Below are positions 17,462 through 25,623 of a stretch of DNA of 45,420 bases, in pieces. A program made the translations under genes and the position numbers. Positions within the stretch are counted from its first letter, which is position 1. The number at the start of each line of letters is the position of its first letter. The DNA is from Filifactor villosus. Its GTDB lineage: Bacteria; Bacillota; Clostridia; Peptostreptococcales; Filifactoraceae. The stretch spans positions 1 through 45,420 of the forward strand of contig NZ_JBHSHL010000023.1 of NCBI RefSeq assembly GCF_042652965.1, given 5' to 3'. The notes under the pieces are model-generated. The model was not told the DNA's origin, did no database searches, and was given only the letters and a program-made list of their open reading frames with translations.

Positions 17462-18598
17462 TTAGGTGGTTGCTTGTAGCTTCTTTTTTGCTCTATACTC
17501 TCTTGCCTTTACTTTTTCATACTCTCGGCACTTTTCGATATTTTTGGCTCGGTATTCTTTGTAATATTCCCTACGATATGCTCGTGCTTTTTCTTTCTTA
17601 GCTTCTTCGATTTCTTCTCTCATCTGTATCATTTCCTGTTCTGTCGGCTCGATTTGTTTTGTGAGTTCGTTTTCAAATTTTCCGATATAGTTGAAATAGA
17701 TTTCGATACGCTGAACGGCATATTTTGCTCTTTTGACATCTCGCTCATGCACTACGATTTTATTGATAAACTCATTGATAGCGGTGGGGGTAAGTTCTTC
17801 AAAATCTGAATAGCTTTCAGCAAGCCTTATAAAATTCTTTGCTCTTTGGTTGGCATTTTCAAATTCGGATAAGCGTTCTTCTATTTGCTCCTGTTCCGAT
17901 TTTAAGCTGTAATATTCTTCTGCATATTTTCCCGATAGTTGTTCATAGCGTTTCGGCTCGATATTTCCCAGTGCGTTATCTTCATAGAGCTTGTTCATCA
18001 CTCTTTCTATCTGCTTAAGTCTGTCTGTGATTTGTGGGATACGCTTTTTCTGTTTCCCTACTTCTTCGGTCTGTTCTTTGGCAAGACTGTTTTTTACCAA
18101 TGCTTCAAACTCTGATTTGTTTGTGAATGAAAACTTGCCTATCTTTCGTAAAACTTCTTTGAGCGTTTCCATGACATCATCAACATCAATGCGGTGTGGC
18201 GAATGGCATTTCGGGTGCTTGGATCTTCCTTTGGCATATTCGCTGCAATAGGTTACATGCTGTATTTTATCGTTCTTGTGTATGGTGCGAATGTGCATTT
18301 TCGTTCCACAATCTTTACAGTACATCAATCCCGATAATGGGTGGATTTCGCCATCTCCGTTCGGTCTTTTAACGGGTGCGTTTTTCAATATCCGTTGTAC
18401 ATTTTCATAGGTGGCTCGGTCGATGATTGGCTCATGCACATCGGGGGTGATTTGCCACTTATCTTTATCGACATAGTGGTTTCGCTTATCTTTGTAATGC
18501 TTTTCGGTTTTGAAGTTGACTACATCGCCACAATACTCCTGCCTTTGCAGTATGCGTGTTAGGGTTGCTTTGTTCCGGTTATAGCGATTTTCTTCATT
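17462..18598 (-). pseudogene. Large serine recombinase, 5'-truncated (TnpX/TndX type)
   Basis: What remains is the C-terminal part. It includes the recombinase domain (TLTRILQRQEYCGDVVNF, HEPIIDRATYENVQ), a zinc ribbon (CKDCG, later CSEYAKG and KCHSPHRI) and a long coiled coil rich in Glu/Lys. The tail is basic (YRREYYKEYRAKN). The resolvase domain with the catalytic serine is gone. The open frame runs on to 18895, but that stretch is antisense to the helicase remnant and is not recombinase. The break is at about 18598, exactly where the plus-strand helicase homology begins. Confidence 0.85.
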
Positions 18599-19647
18599 TA
18601 TATCTGCGCGATCCTTCTCGATGCCAAGCAGTATTCGGATATGAGCACGATGCGTGACAGGAACAGGCTGTTGACACGCGTTCTGGACACCAAGGGCTGG
18701 AACACCTACCGGATATGGTCCCTGGCATACTTTGAGAACAAGACCAAGATATTGTCGGAACTGAAGGCCTATCTCGATCGACTTGTTGAGGCGTATGAAG
18801 TGCCTGCAACCGAGGCTCAAGAAGTTGAAGTTTCCGCACGGGACGAGCCTGCAAGAACAGTTCGCGAGATCGAAGAGGTCCGGATCGTTCCGCAACGCGA
18901 GGAGGCGGTGTCTCTTTCCATAGGTTATACAGAAACGGGAAGGGAACTTCAGATTACTTCCGGTACCGATTCCTATACAGGGGCAAAGGTGGCCGACCGA
19001 GTGAGAGACAAGGAGGTCTCGACTTCGCAGACCTATGAGCAGCTGAGGATCGATCCCAATCTGTTCGGTAACTTCGATATAAGTGATTACAGAAGGTACG
19101 AAGGCACTCCCCTGTTCAGAGACAAGTCGATCACGGAGGTTAATTCGAGGCAGATTGCCTTTCTTGCCGGAGAGATCATCTCAATAGAAGCACCGATTAT
19201 CGAGGAGCTTTTGGTAAGAAGGATCATGGAGCAGTTTAAGGACGCGAAGACCACGACGAATATGAAGATGATCGTGACGCAGGCTCTGGAGGAGATGAAG
19301 GGAAAGAAACTCAAGGAGAAGGGTGCGCCGGTCTACTTCGGCCATATTTCGCCCAGGAGTACGAAGGCTCGAGAAACCCGTCCGAGGATTATCGCAGAGA
19401 CATCGATATGATCTCCCTGTGCGAGCTTGCCAATAGGATGTTTTTCATCGCTTGGAAAAATCAGAAAAACCTCGTCGTCCTTCTGGAAGAAGGCGATCTG
19501 ATCAAGGAGACCGTAAAGTCGTTCGGTTTCAGTCGCACGACGGCAAAGATGGCGGATCGGCTTGCAGAGGCACTCAAGAGCCTCATTCTCAAAAAACGCT
19601 TGAGACGGAGCGGAGGAAGGCTGGAGTTTGTTGCGGAAGGCCTGTAA
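18599..19647 (+). pseudogene. C-terminal remnant of a DUF3320 SF1 helicase-nuclease, frameshifted
   Basis: Homology begins at the first bases with ICAILLDAKQYSDMSTMRDR and RIWSLAYFENK, the MTES_1575-type nuclease segment near the end of large DUF4011/DUF3320 helicases. A linker follows, then a DUF3320 segment (EAPIIEELLVRRIMEQF). Near 19345-19355 the frame is lost. The correct continuation (EYEGSRNPSEDYRRDIDMIS, then VKSFGFSRTTAKM) lies in another frame and runs to the stop at 19647. The N-terminal helicase, normally over 1000 residues, is absent. The gene was destroyed by the deletion that joined it to the mobile block. Confidence 0.8.
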
Positions 19648-20073
19648 GAGATCGATGATGTGAGCCTTGTTTTTCAGCTTATCGAACGGGGTATGAGTAA
19701 TAAGGTAATACGGCATGATTTGAAGCAATCGCACATTGAGATTCATAAGGCAATACCGCATAATTCGAAAAATCAGTATCGATGCTGTACGCAGGATGAA
19801 ATTGTTAAAAATGTCAATAGGGCGAAGTTTCGTATTTTATAAACCGAGGAGATACCGCGTAACTTGCAGGGGCAGTATAAAACTGCTTTTATAGGGGAAG
19901 AAAAGTTTTTGAAAGTACTTATTTCACAAGCTTTCTATACTTTACAAAACGACAGCAAAAGCAAACTATACTTTTGAGCGGTGTTTGCCTAAAAATTAAG
20001 ATTGGGAATTTGGTTTTATGCGTTGTTTCCTGAAAACATCGGATGTATTATGCAAGGAGAAGTTTGGGGAAGG
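19648..20073. other. Gene-free gap filled by family D copies
   Basis: Apart from the repeat cluster at 19704-19989, only about 80 bases of leader before the GTPase remain. I see no promoter of high quality. Confidence 0.5.
19704..19989. repeat. Cluster of three family D elements
   Basis: Three D left ends follow one another: GGTAATACGGCAT at 19704, GGCAATACCGCATAA at 19749 and GGAGATACCGCGTAA at 19848. There is one right end, GCGGTGTTTGCC, at about 19989. The last copy is about 142 bp; the first two lack right ends. This looks like repeated insertion or recombination at one spot. Confidence 0.65.
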
Positions 20074-21240
20074 ATGAGGGAGAAGATGAGAACAAAGGGG
20101 AATGTCTTGGTCATAGGAAATTCGGGGGTCGGCAAGTCCACCCTGATCAATGCCGTTCTGGGAGAGGAAGTGGCAAAAACCGGGTGGGGAACAAGTGGGA
20201 CGACGAAGGAGCTTGAGATTTACGAGTCGGAGGCCATCCCCTTTCGTATCATCGACACGGTCGGGTTCGAGCCATCTTTCTTCAAGAAGAGGCAGGCGGT
20301 CCAAGCCGTCAAAAAGTGGTCGAAGAACAGTGCCAAAGAGGGGCATGAGGACAGTCAGATCAATGTGATCTGGTTTTGTATCGACGGAACTTCCAGGAAG
20401 CTCTTTCCCGATACAATCAAGAGTCTGTCGGGGGCGACCTCGGTGTGGGAGTCGGTGCCGATCATCGTGGTAATCACGAAGTCGTACTCCGTTCCGGAGA
20501 GGGAAGAGAACATCGAAATGGTCAACAATGCGTTTGCCAAGCAGAAGAAACATTCGAAGAACCTGAGGAAGGTCCTGCCTGTCGTCGCCTCCGCCTATGT
20601 TCTCAACGAGTCCGCCTGTGCACCTCCCGAGGGGATCACGGAACTGATCGAGGCGACCAATGAACTTCTTCCCGAGGGGATCAAGGCGGCGGAGAAGGAC
20701 ATTTCCAAATTTAAGCTGAACCGAAAGCGGGTCATGGCCCAAAGCGTTATCGGCCTAGCCACGACATCGGGGGTGGTGGTCGGAGCAGTGCCCATCCCTT
20801 TTGCGGACGGGGCAATACTTGCGCCTATCGAGGTAATGCAGATCAATGCGATCACCAAGATCTATGAGCTCAACAAGAGAGAGGATTCCAAGAAACTGCT
20901 CAACACCATCGTCGAAGTAGGGACCGTCGGAACCGTGGCAAAGGCGACCATCAGTGCTTTGAAGGCCATTCCGGGGATCAATCTGGCGGCGAGCGTGATC
21001 AATGCCGTTGTTGCGGGCTGCTTTGTTGCAGCTATCGGAGAGGGTACGGCCTATGCCTTTGAGCAGATTTACCTCGGCAACAAAAAGACGGAGGACATCG
21101 ATTGGATCACGAAGGTGATCGAGTCCAAGCTGTCGGCGGACTTTCTGTCCAAAGTCAAAAAGATTATGATGAACACCTCCAAGACCGCGAGCACCAAAGA
21201 GATTGCCAAGATGATTATGGAACTCTTCGGCCCGAAATAG
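20074..21240 (+). CDS. GTPase with C-terminal DUF697 domain
   Basis: A 388-aa protein from this start. G1 GNSGVGKS is at 15-22, G3 DTVGF at 61-65 and a G4-like ITKSY at 134-138, where the usual TKxD Asp is replaced. Residues about 219-365 are hydrophobic and match DUF697 (GAVPIPFADGAILAPIEVMQ). The family is related to Era/dynamin-like GTPases with a membrane-interacting helical part. The start is uncertain: ATGs at 20050, 20074 and 20086 are all in frame, with purine-rich stretches between them. It is a monocistronic, native-codon gene. A defence or membrane-stress role is possible; the function is unknown. Confidence 0.75.
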   Translation: MREKMRTKGNVLVIGNSGVGKSTLINAVLGEEVAKTGWGTSGTTKELEIYESEAIPFRIIDTVGFEPSFFKKRQAVQAVKKWSKNSAKEGHEDSQINVIWFCIDGTSRKLFPDTIKSLSGATSVWESVPIIVVITKSYSVPEREENIEMVNNAFAKQKKHSKNLRKVLPVVASAYVLNESACAPPEGITELIEATNELLPEGIKAAEKDISKFKLNRKRVMAQSVIGLATTSGVVVGAVPIPFADGAILAPIEVMQINAITKIYELNKREDSKKLLNTIVEVGTVGTVAKATISALKAIPGINLAASVINAVVAGCFVAAIGEGTAYAFEQIYLGNKKTEDIDWITKVIESKLSADFLSKVKKIMMNTSKTASTKEIAKMIMELFGPK

Positions 21241-21333
21241 AAGAAGGGGGAAACGCGGCACAGTGTTTCCCTAAAAGGCTGTATCGTTGAAAAATAAGTT
21301 GGGCAAATACTGCCTAATTCAAAAAAAGCATAG

Positions 21334-21479
21334 AGAGATATCGCATAAAGGCAAATTCCTGATCTTCCTTCGAGCTTATAAAACACTAAAGCTCGTCAAA
21401 TCAATATCTTCGAGGACCTCATCCTTTGGGCGGAGTTGATTTTATGATGACAGTTCGAATTATGTTATGCGGTATTTCC
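21334..21479. repeat. Family D element
   Basis: AGAGATATCGCATAAAGGC to TTATGCGGTATTTCC, about 146 bp. The interior GTCAAATCAATATCTTCGAG matches the relaxase-inserted copy. The flanks do not give a clean duplication. Confidence 0.6.
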
Positions 21480-21624
21480 TATATATTCCGTTTACCTGAC
21501 ATTTTAAACGGAGAATAGTAGTAATAGGAATGCTGAATTTCTTGAAAGTATTGGTTTGAAAAAACTTCCTTTCTTGTAAATTCATAGGGAACTCAAGAAC
21601 TCATATTTGTGCGGTCTCTCCCTG
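21480..21624. repeat. Right part of family A followed by right part of family D
   Basis: CCGTTTACCTGACATTTTAA then ACGGAGAATAGTAGTAAT is the right end of an A element. TTCTTGAAAGTATTGGTTTG to GTGCGGTCTCTCC is the right two thirds of a D element. It is probably a D copy broken by an A copy, then worn by deletions. Confidence 0.5.
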
Positions 21625-21635
21625 GAAAGCGTTTG

Positions 21636-21743
21636 ATACCATTCTCCGATACAAGTGTGGTCATATTCACAAGCACAAAAAGTTATTTTATCATCTACAG
21701 AACAAAGGTCATTGTCATCCATAGTCAGGATGGATAACAGCAT
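21636..21743. repeat. Family C element
   Basis: ATACCATTCTCCGATACAAG to AGGATGGATAACAGCAT, about 108 bp, with the C core CACAAGCACAAAAAG and ATCTACAGAACAAAGG. Confidence 0.6.
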
Positions 21744-21962
21744 CAGAAAACTTCCTGTACCTGTATAGGCTCTTCCGGTATCCGGTCGCTCAAACTATAT
21801 AGAAAATTCAGTATTTTCAAAGCCTTGCAGTCGACAATTATCTGTGTTTCGAACCGCCTTAAATAACAGGAAGAAGGCTGACGGTCTTAAAAAAACAGTC
21901 CTTTTTTCGAAAGAATTATGCTATGATGTAGGTAGTCAAAAAATCCAAGGGGGACTGTTTAT

Positions 21963-23108
21963 ATGGAGCAAAAAAATCAGTTTAAGAAAGACATAAGTTT
22001 GGAGAATTTTGTATTTATCGTTCTGTTTTTCGGTCTGTTTAGTGCCCTCGGCCTTAAGATGGGCGGCACGAATATGATTATGACGATTATCAACACAAGT
22101 TATCGCCTGCTTATAGATGTCTGTTTCTACATAATGGCGATGTCGGTCATCGCCGGAGCCATCTCTTCGCTTTTTTCCGAGTTCGGCTTTATTTCTACCG
22201 TGAACAAACTTCTATCCGCCTTTGTAAGACCTCTGTACGGTCTTCCGGGAGCGGCGTCTTTGGGGATCCTCAACTGCTATCTGTCGGACAATCCGTCGAT
22301 TTTGACCCTTGCCAATGAGGACAACTTCCTCAGCTACTTCAAAAAATATCAGATACCTGCATTGACCAATCTCGGGACCTCCTTCGGTATGGGACTGATC
22401 GTTACGACTACGATGATGAGTATGCCGGTGGAAGGTGCGGTAGGAGCTGCTCTGGTCGGAAACTTAGGGGCGGTAGCGGGAAGTATCGTCAGCGTTCGTA
22501 TGATGCTCCACTTTACCAAGAAGGTCTATGGGACCACCGATATGGTCGAGGTCAAAGGGGTGGAGAGGATTCCCGAAAATATGAGAAGGATCCGGGAAGG
22601 TTCGCATTTTTCACGCTTTTTTGAGGCACTTTTGGAAGGCGGACAGTCCGGAGTACAGATGGGAATGGCGATCATTCCGGGAGTTTTGATCATTTGCAGC
22701 ATCGTTATGATCCTCACTCACGGACCCGGACCCGATGGGATCTACACGGGAGCGGAGTACCAAGGTATTCCCGTACTTCCATGGATCGGAGAAAAGATCG
22801 CGCCTGTTATCAAGCCTCTGTTCGGCTTCAGTTCCTATGAGGCGATCTCCGTTCCGATCACAGCACTGGGCTCGTCGGGAGCGGCTCTGGGCGTGATCAA
22901 GAGAATGAGCGAAGTCGGCAATGTAACGGGCAACGATATCGCGGTATTTACCGCCATCTGTATGTGTTGGAGCGGATATCTGTCCACCCATATTGCTATG
23001 ATGGATGCCTTGAATACGAGAGTAGTGACTTCCAAGGCGATATTGAGTCATACGGTAGGAGGACTTTGTGCGGGAATAGCGGCACATCTGTTGTTTATGA
23101 TATTTTAG
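21963..23108 (+). CDS. CD0519/CD1768-type membrane protein with nucleoside-recognition (Gate) domain
   Basis: A 381-aa polytopic membrane protein with about 8-10 hydrophobic segments. Recognisable segments are the first helix FIVLFFGLFSALGLKMGG, GLPGAASLGILNCYLSDNPS, and the Gate-like glycine-rich GMGLIVTTTMMSMPVEGAVG. The C-terminal half has a second Gate-type repeat around ITALGSSGAALGVIKRMSEV. Members are found in Clostridia and presumed to be transporters, but the substrate is not established. AAGGGGG is close to the ATG. A TATGAT -10 candidate lies at about 21921. It is a single gene between repeat-filled gaps with native codon use, and not obviously part of any defence system here. Confidence 0.75.
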   Translation: MEQKNQFKKDISLENFVFIVLFFGLFSALGLKMGGTNMIMTIINTSYRLLIDVCFYIMAMSVIAGAISSLFSEFGFISTVNKLLSAFVRPLYGLPGAASLGILNCYLSDNPSILTLANEDNFLSYFKKYQIPALTNLGTSFGMGLIVTTTMMSMPVEGAVGAALVGNLGAVAGSIVSVRMMLHFTKKVYGTTDMVEVKGVERIPENMRRIREGSHFSRFFEALLEGGQSGVQMGMAIIPGVLIICSIVMILTHGPGPDGIYTGAEYQGIPVLPWIGEKIAPVIKPLFGFSSYEAISVPITALGSSGAALGVIKRMSEVGNVTGNDIAVFTAICMCWSGYLSTHIAMMDALNTRVVTSKAILSHTVGGLCAGIAAHLLFMIF

Positions 23109-23270
23109 CAAGAAGAGAGGCGGAGGGATCTGTCCCTTAAGCTGTATCGGCATAAATTAAGATCATGTTTTTAATGGCAGTGGTGATAAACGATTTGGGA
23201 AATTCTCATATGATCAAGGGAATGTTCCTGAAAGTATATGGGACTATTATGAAAATTATGGAGGGGTTGC

Positions 23271-23516
23271 ATGCAAACAAATAACAAGGCACTGGAGTGG
23301 CTGATGAGTAAGCCCGAAAAAGAGCTGTCTCAGGAGGAACTTCGATGTGGGGAATTGGTTCGTAGGTATCAGGAAATATTTAAGGACAGCCCGCCGACCT
23401 CTCCGTCTTCTTGGCCTACAGAGGAGTGGATCCGGATCCTTGAAGAGTGCCTGAGAGAAAATAAGACCTATGCTGAACTCTACAGCTTTTCGTATGAAGA
23501 AGACTCTGACTATTAA
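23271..23516 (+). CDS. Small acidic protein, unknown
   Basis: An 81-aa protein, rich in Glu, with PPTSPSSWPTEEWIRILEEC in the middle and an acidic tail (EEDSDY). GGAGGGG is placed four to six bases before the ATG. I do not recognise it. Its size and charge recall immunity or antitoxin-type proteins. A different frame just upstream (23161-23283) looks weakly like the end of a larger coding sequence. The stop codon is immediately followed by a family D element. Confidence 0.5.
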   Translation: MQTNNKALEWLMSKPEKELSQEELRCGELVRRYQEIFKDSPPTSPSSWPTEEWIRILEECLRENKTYAELYSFSYEEDSDY

Positions 23517-23517
23517 T

Positions 23518-23659
23518 GAGATACCGCATTATTTGAAGAAACGGTATAAAAGCGGTTTTCATAAATGGCAAGGCAAGTTTCGTTAAAATGTTAATTTTAC
23601 AAGATCGATATATCTTACAAAACAACAGTAAGAGAATAGTTGTATTTATGCACTATTGC
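23518..23659. repeat. Family D element after the 81-aa gene
   Basis: GAGATACCGCATTATTTG to TGCACTATTGC, about 142 bp. It belongs to the subgroup with AAAATGTTAATTTTACAAGA and ACAAAACAACAG inside, as at 19848-19989 and 29745-29885. Confidence 0.65.
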
Positions 23660-23880
23660 TATAAAAATCTCCTTTTCACAAATAATTGAGGGAAGATAGA
23701 TTTTTTTTGGCAAAAACAGACTGTTTTTCCCTCGGAAAAGGCGTTTTTCGATAAAAAATGAACGAACGAAAAATTTTTTCTTTCAAAATGCGACTGGTTA
23801 TATTAGTCTAATTATCTACAGTTCAGCTATTAAACCCAAATAAAGTTATCGAAAATTATATCAAGGAAGTACAGTTGGAT

Positions 23881-23909
23881 TTGAATTCTGCTTCATTCTC
23901 GTATATAAT
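23881..23909 (+). promoter_or_regulatory. Near-consensus sigma-A promoter without a gene behind it
   Basis: TTGAAT and TATAAT are separated by exactly 17 bases. No open frame with a ribosome binding site follows for 900 bases, which points to an RNA product. Confidence 0.65.
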
Positions 23910-23916
23910 ATGGTAA

Positions 23917-24130
23917 TATTGTTCAGGAAATAACGCATAACTATGGGACAAAAGGTTGCTTTTTGCAGCCTATGACAAGTGCAGAGCGGGAAGGCGGGGG
24001 AGCCGTCCCGCAGAGATAGACCCTGTTTGCCCGTTGTTTATCAGTTTATCAAAGCGATGACCGTGTACTCCGGCCAAGGGGCGGGACTATCTGGATCTAC
24101 AAACAAACGTTTCGGGATCTGCCCATACTA
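23917..24130 (+). ncRNA. Candidate structured non-coding RNA
   Basis: Downstream of the promoter, three stems can be drawn by eye: GGTTGC/GCAGCC (23954-23970, T5 loop), GCGGGA/TCCCGC (23986-24011), and AGATAGACCC with GGGACTATCT (24014-24023 and 24083-24092, one A-A mismatch). The composition is more GC-rich than the surrounding gap. I cannot match it to a known RNA family, and I see no clear terminator. Boundaries are guesses. Confidence 0.35.
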
Positions 24131-24142
24131 TGATCTAATTAA

Positions 24143-24238
24143 AATGTCAGGTTAGATGCCTTGAAGCATCTCGTGATCCAAGTTGTTTTTCGGCAAGGAC
24201 AAATCTGTATACCCGACATCTCAAACGGAGAATAGTGT
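24143..24238. repeat. Worn family A element
   Basis: GCATCTCGTGATCCAAGTTG, then TCTGTATACCCGAC and CTCAAACGGAGAATAGTGT, match family A copies at 27942 and 32428. The left end is diverged. Confidence 0.5.
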
Positions 24239-24538
24239 CAGTGCAAGGATGATCCGAACGGTCACTGTTCGAGTTCCCCGATCTCAAGGTTCTTTCTTTG
24301 GGTAAGGGAGGATAAGCGTCTGAACGATCATATAAAAATCCCGCATCCGTTGAATGCGATGAGGACCAAGCGGGAAAACTTCCTTCAATTATAATTTCAC
24401 TTTGCAGCCACCCGAATCTCTCTTGAGCGACAATGGTAAGGGGGTTGACCTTTTTACTTCCGTTTGGGAGTTCTTTCCTTCGTTTCGGATCTTGTCTTGG
24501 ATAAATAATGACAAAGACACGAAATGTTTTTTCTTGTG

Positions 24539-24651
24539 TATACTGTTATCCATTGGGATTATTGATAGGGATGCCTTTCATTTTGAGGGCAATAAAATAG
24601 ATTGTTATGCTTACAGATGTGAGTATAACCATATTTCTATCGGAATAGTAT
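24539..24651 (-). repeat. Family C element, minus strand
   Basis: On the minus strand it reads ATACTATTCCGATAGAAATA and ends CCAATGGATAACAGTAT. It is 113 bp and accounts for most of an apparent 90-codon open frame. Confidence 0.65.
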
Positions 24652-24832
24652 TACAAAATCCGGGAGGATTTTGAGATCCGTTTTTTAGGAATTTCATCCT
24701 CCATACAAAATCGCTTTCACTCTTTTTTTAATGATGCGGGGTCGTCCGGGAACGTAAAGATGTCAAAAATATAGGCAGCTTCTGTTTTTGTGTAGAATTT
24801 TTTTCGGAAATACAGATCGAAGAAGGTGGGAT

Positions 24833-25507
24833 ATGGCGGTCAAATACAATGATGAGGTTTTGGATCTCGCGTTGAATCAATGCGGGAGCAGTGACGAGGA
24901 TGAACGAAAGAAGGGGGCGAGAGTCCTTAGACGTTCGTCCTGCTTGGAGCTTGGAACGAAGAACACCTTGACTGTTATGAGGTGGTTCATCTCTCATACG
25001 GATGAACTTGTTCAGACGATCAGGCAGGAGGACAAAAACGACATCCTTTGGGAATATATTTACGCACTCCATTCTTTCTGTAACAGATATATCAGACTTG
25101 CACACCTTGTAAAAAACACCGATGAGATTATGGATTCGGCACGGAGGGTGTATTTTGAGGAGCAGATAAAACTTTTGATCGAAGAGTATGTCCGCAGTGA
25201 AGACATGAAGGTTTTGATCGCGACAGCTTCCTTCCTGTGGGGCTACAGAGACCGGAGGGCTTGGGATATGTTTGCTAAGGTCCTTGACAAAAAACGGGAT
25301 GCTCTGACTCTCTCGCATATCGAAGTCGCAATATCGGTTTTGCATAGAGAAGTGATGTCAGGAGGGTGTGTGCGAGATCTCATCGGTGAGGAGCAGGAGG
25401 TGCAACTGTGTGACAGACTTTGCTTCATTGCCGATAGGAAGGCGAAGAGTGAGCGAAGGTGCAGGGAAATGATTGCGATGTTGAAAGAGGTAGGGTCTTG
25501 TATATAG
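24833..25507 (+). CDS. Alpha-helical repeat protein upstream of the first NACHT gene
   Basis: A 224-aa, almost wholly helical, charged protein; segments such as MKVLIATASFLWGYRDRRAW suggest HEAT/ARM-like repeats. No catalytic motif is visible. ATG 24833 follows GAAGGTGGG; a TTG extension to 24788 is unlikely. It ends 116 bases before the NACHT gene on the same strand, so the two may be co-transcribed. A different frame (LYIDTEDEITGFGVISVRKF) stays open past the stop to about 25566 and looks coding-like, so a frameshift that shortened the C-terminus cannot be excluded. The function is unknown. Confidence 0.6.
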   Translation: MAVKYNDEVLDLALNQCGSSDEDERKKGARVLRRSSCLELGTKNTLTVMRWFISHTDELVQTIRQEDKNDILWEYIYALHSFCNRYIRLAHLVKNTDEIMDSARRVYFEEQIKLLIEEYVRSEDMKVLIATASFLWGYRDRRAWDMFAKVLDKKRDALTLSHIEVAISVLHREVMSGGCVRDLIGEEQEVQLCDRLCFIADRKAKSERRCREMIAMLKEVGSCI

Positions 25508-25623
25508 ATACAGAAGATGAGATTACGGGTTTTGGCGTGATCTCGGTAAGAAAATTCAAAGAGTGAGTCGTGATGAGGAGATGGAAAACTACAGGAGACG
25601 ATTAGGTCAAAAGGAGAAGAAGC

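Larger units (their letters stand above)
13823..18598 (-). mobile_element. Remnant of a Tn4451-like integrative mobilizable element
   Basis: This AT-rich minus-strand block carries a GNAT acetyltransferase, a methyltransferase, pieces of a MobA/MobL relaxase, a small membrane protein, TnpW and a large serine recombinase. TnpW, recombinase and relaxase together match the Tn4451/IME plan. The element is dead: the relaxase catalytic domain is deleted and split by a MITE, and the recombinase has lost its catalytic N-terminus. The right limit is an abrupt junction with a helicase remnant; the left limit is inferred from a truncated D element. The two enzyme genes are probably former cargo. Confidence 0.75.
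21241..21962. other. Gene-free gap of repeats and leader
   Basis: Just after the GTPase, GGGAAAC and GTTTCCC (about 21246-21269) form a 7-bp hairpin resembling two joined D ends. D, A and C elements follow (to 21743). About 200 bases of leader come next, including a 9-bp inverted repeat, AAACAGTCC (21893-21901) with GGACTGTTT (21952-21960), whose right arm touches the ribosome binding site of the next gene. Confidence 0.5.
23517..24832. other. 1.3-kb gene-free gap with a possible structured RNA
   Basis: It contains a family D element (23518-23659), a sigma-A promoter (23881-23909) with a strongly structured stretch after it, a worn family A element (24143-24238) and a minus-strand family C element (24539-24651). 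A GC-rich interrupted hairpin (TCCCGC and GCGGGA, about 24338-24375) could end minus-strand transcripts. I see no protein gene; the 90-codon frame at 24402 runs through the C element. Confidence 0.55.

Noticed and set aside
18599..18895. First 99 codons of the long recombinase frame
   Set aside because: They are antisense to the helicase remnant and show no recombinase similarity.
19996..20742. 248-codon minus-strand frame opposite the GTPase
   Set aside because: Shadow of the GTPase coding strand; no start signal and atypical composition.
24402..24674. 90-codon open frame
   Set aside because: TTG start without ribosome binding site; most of it is a family C element on the opposite strand.
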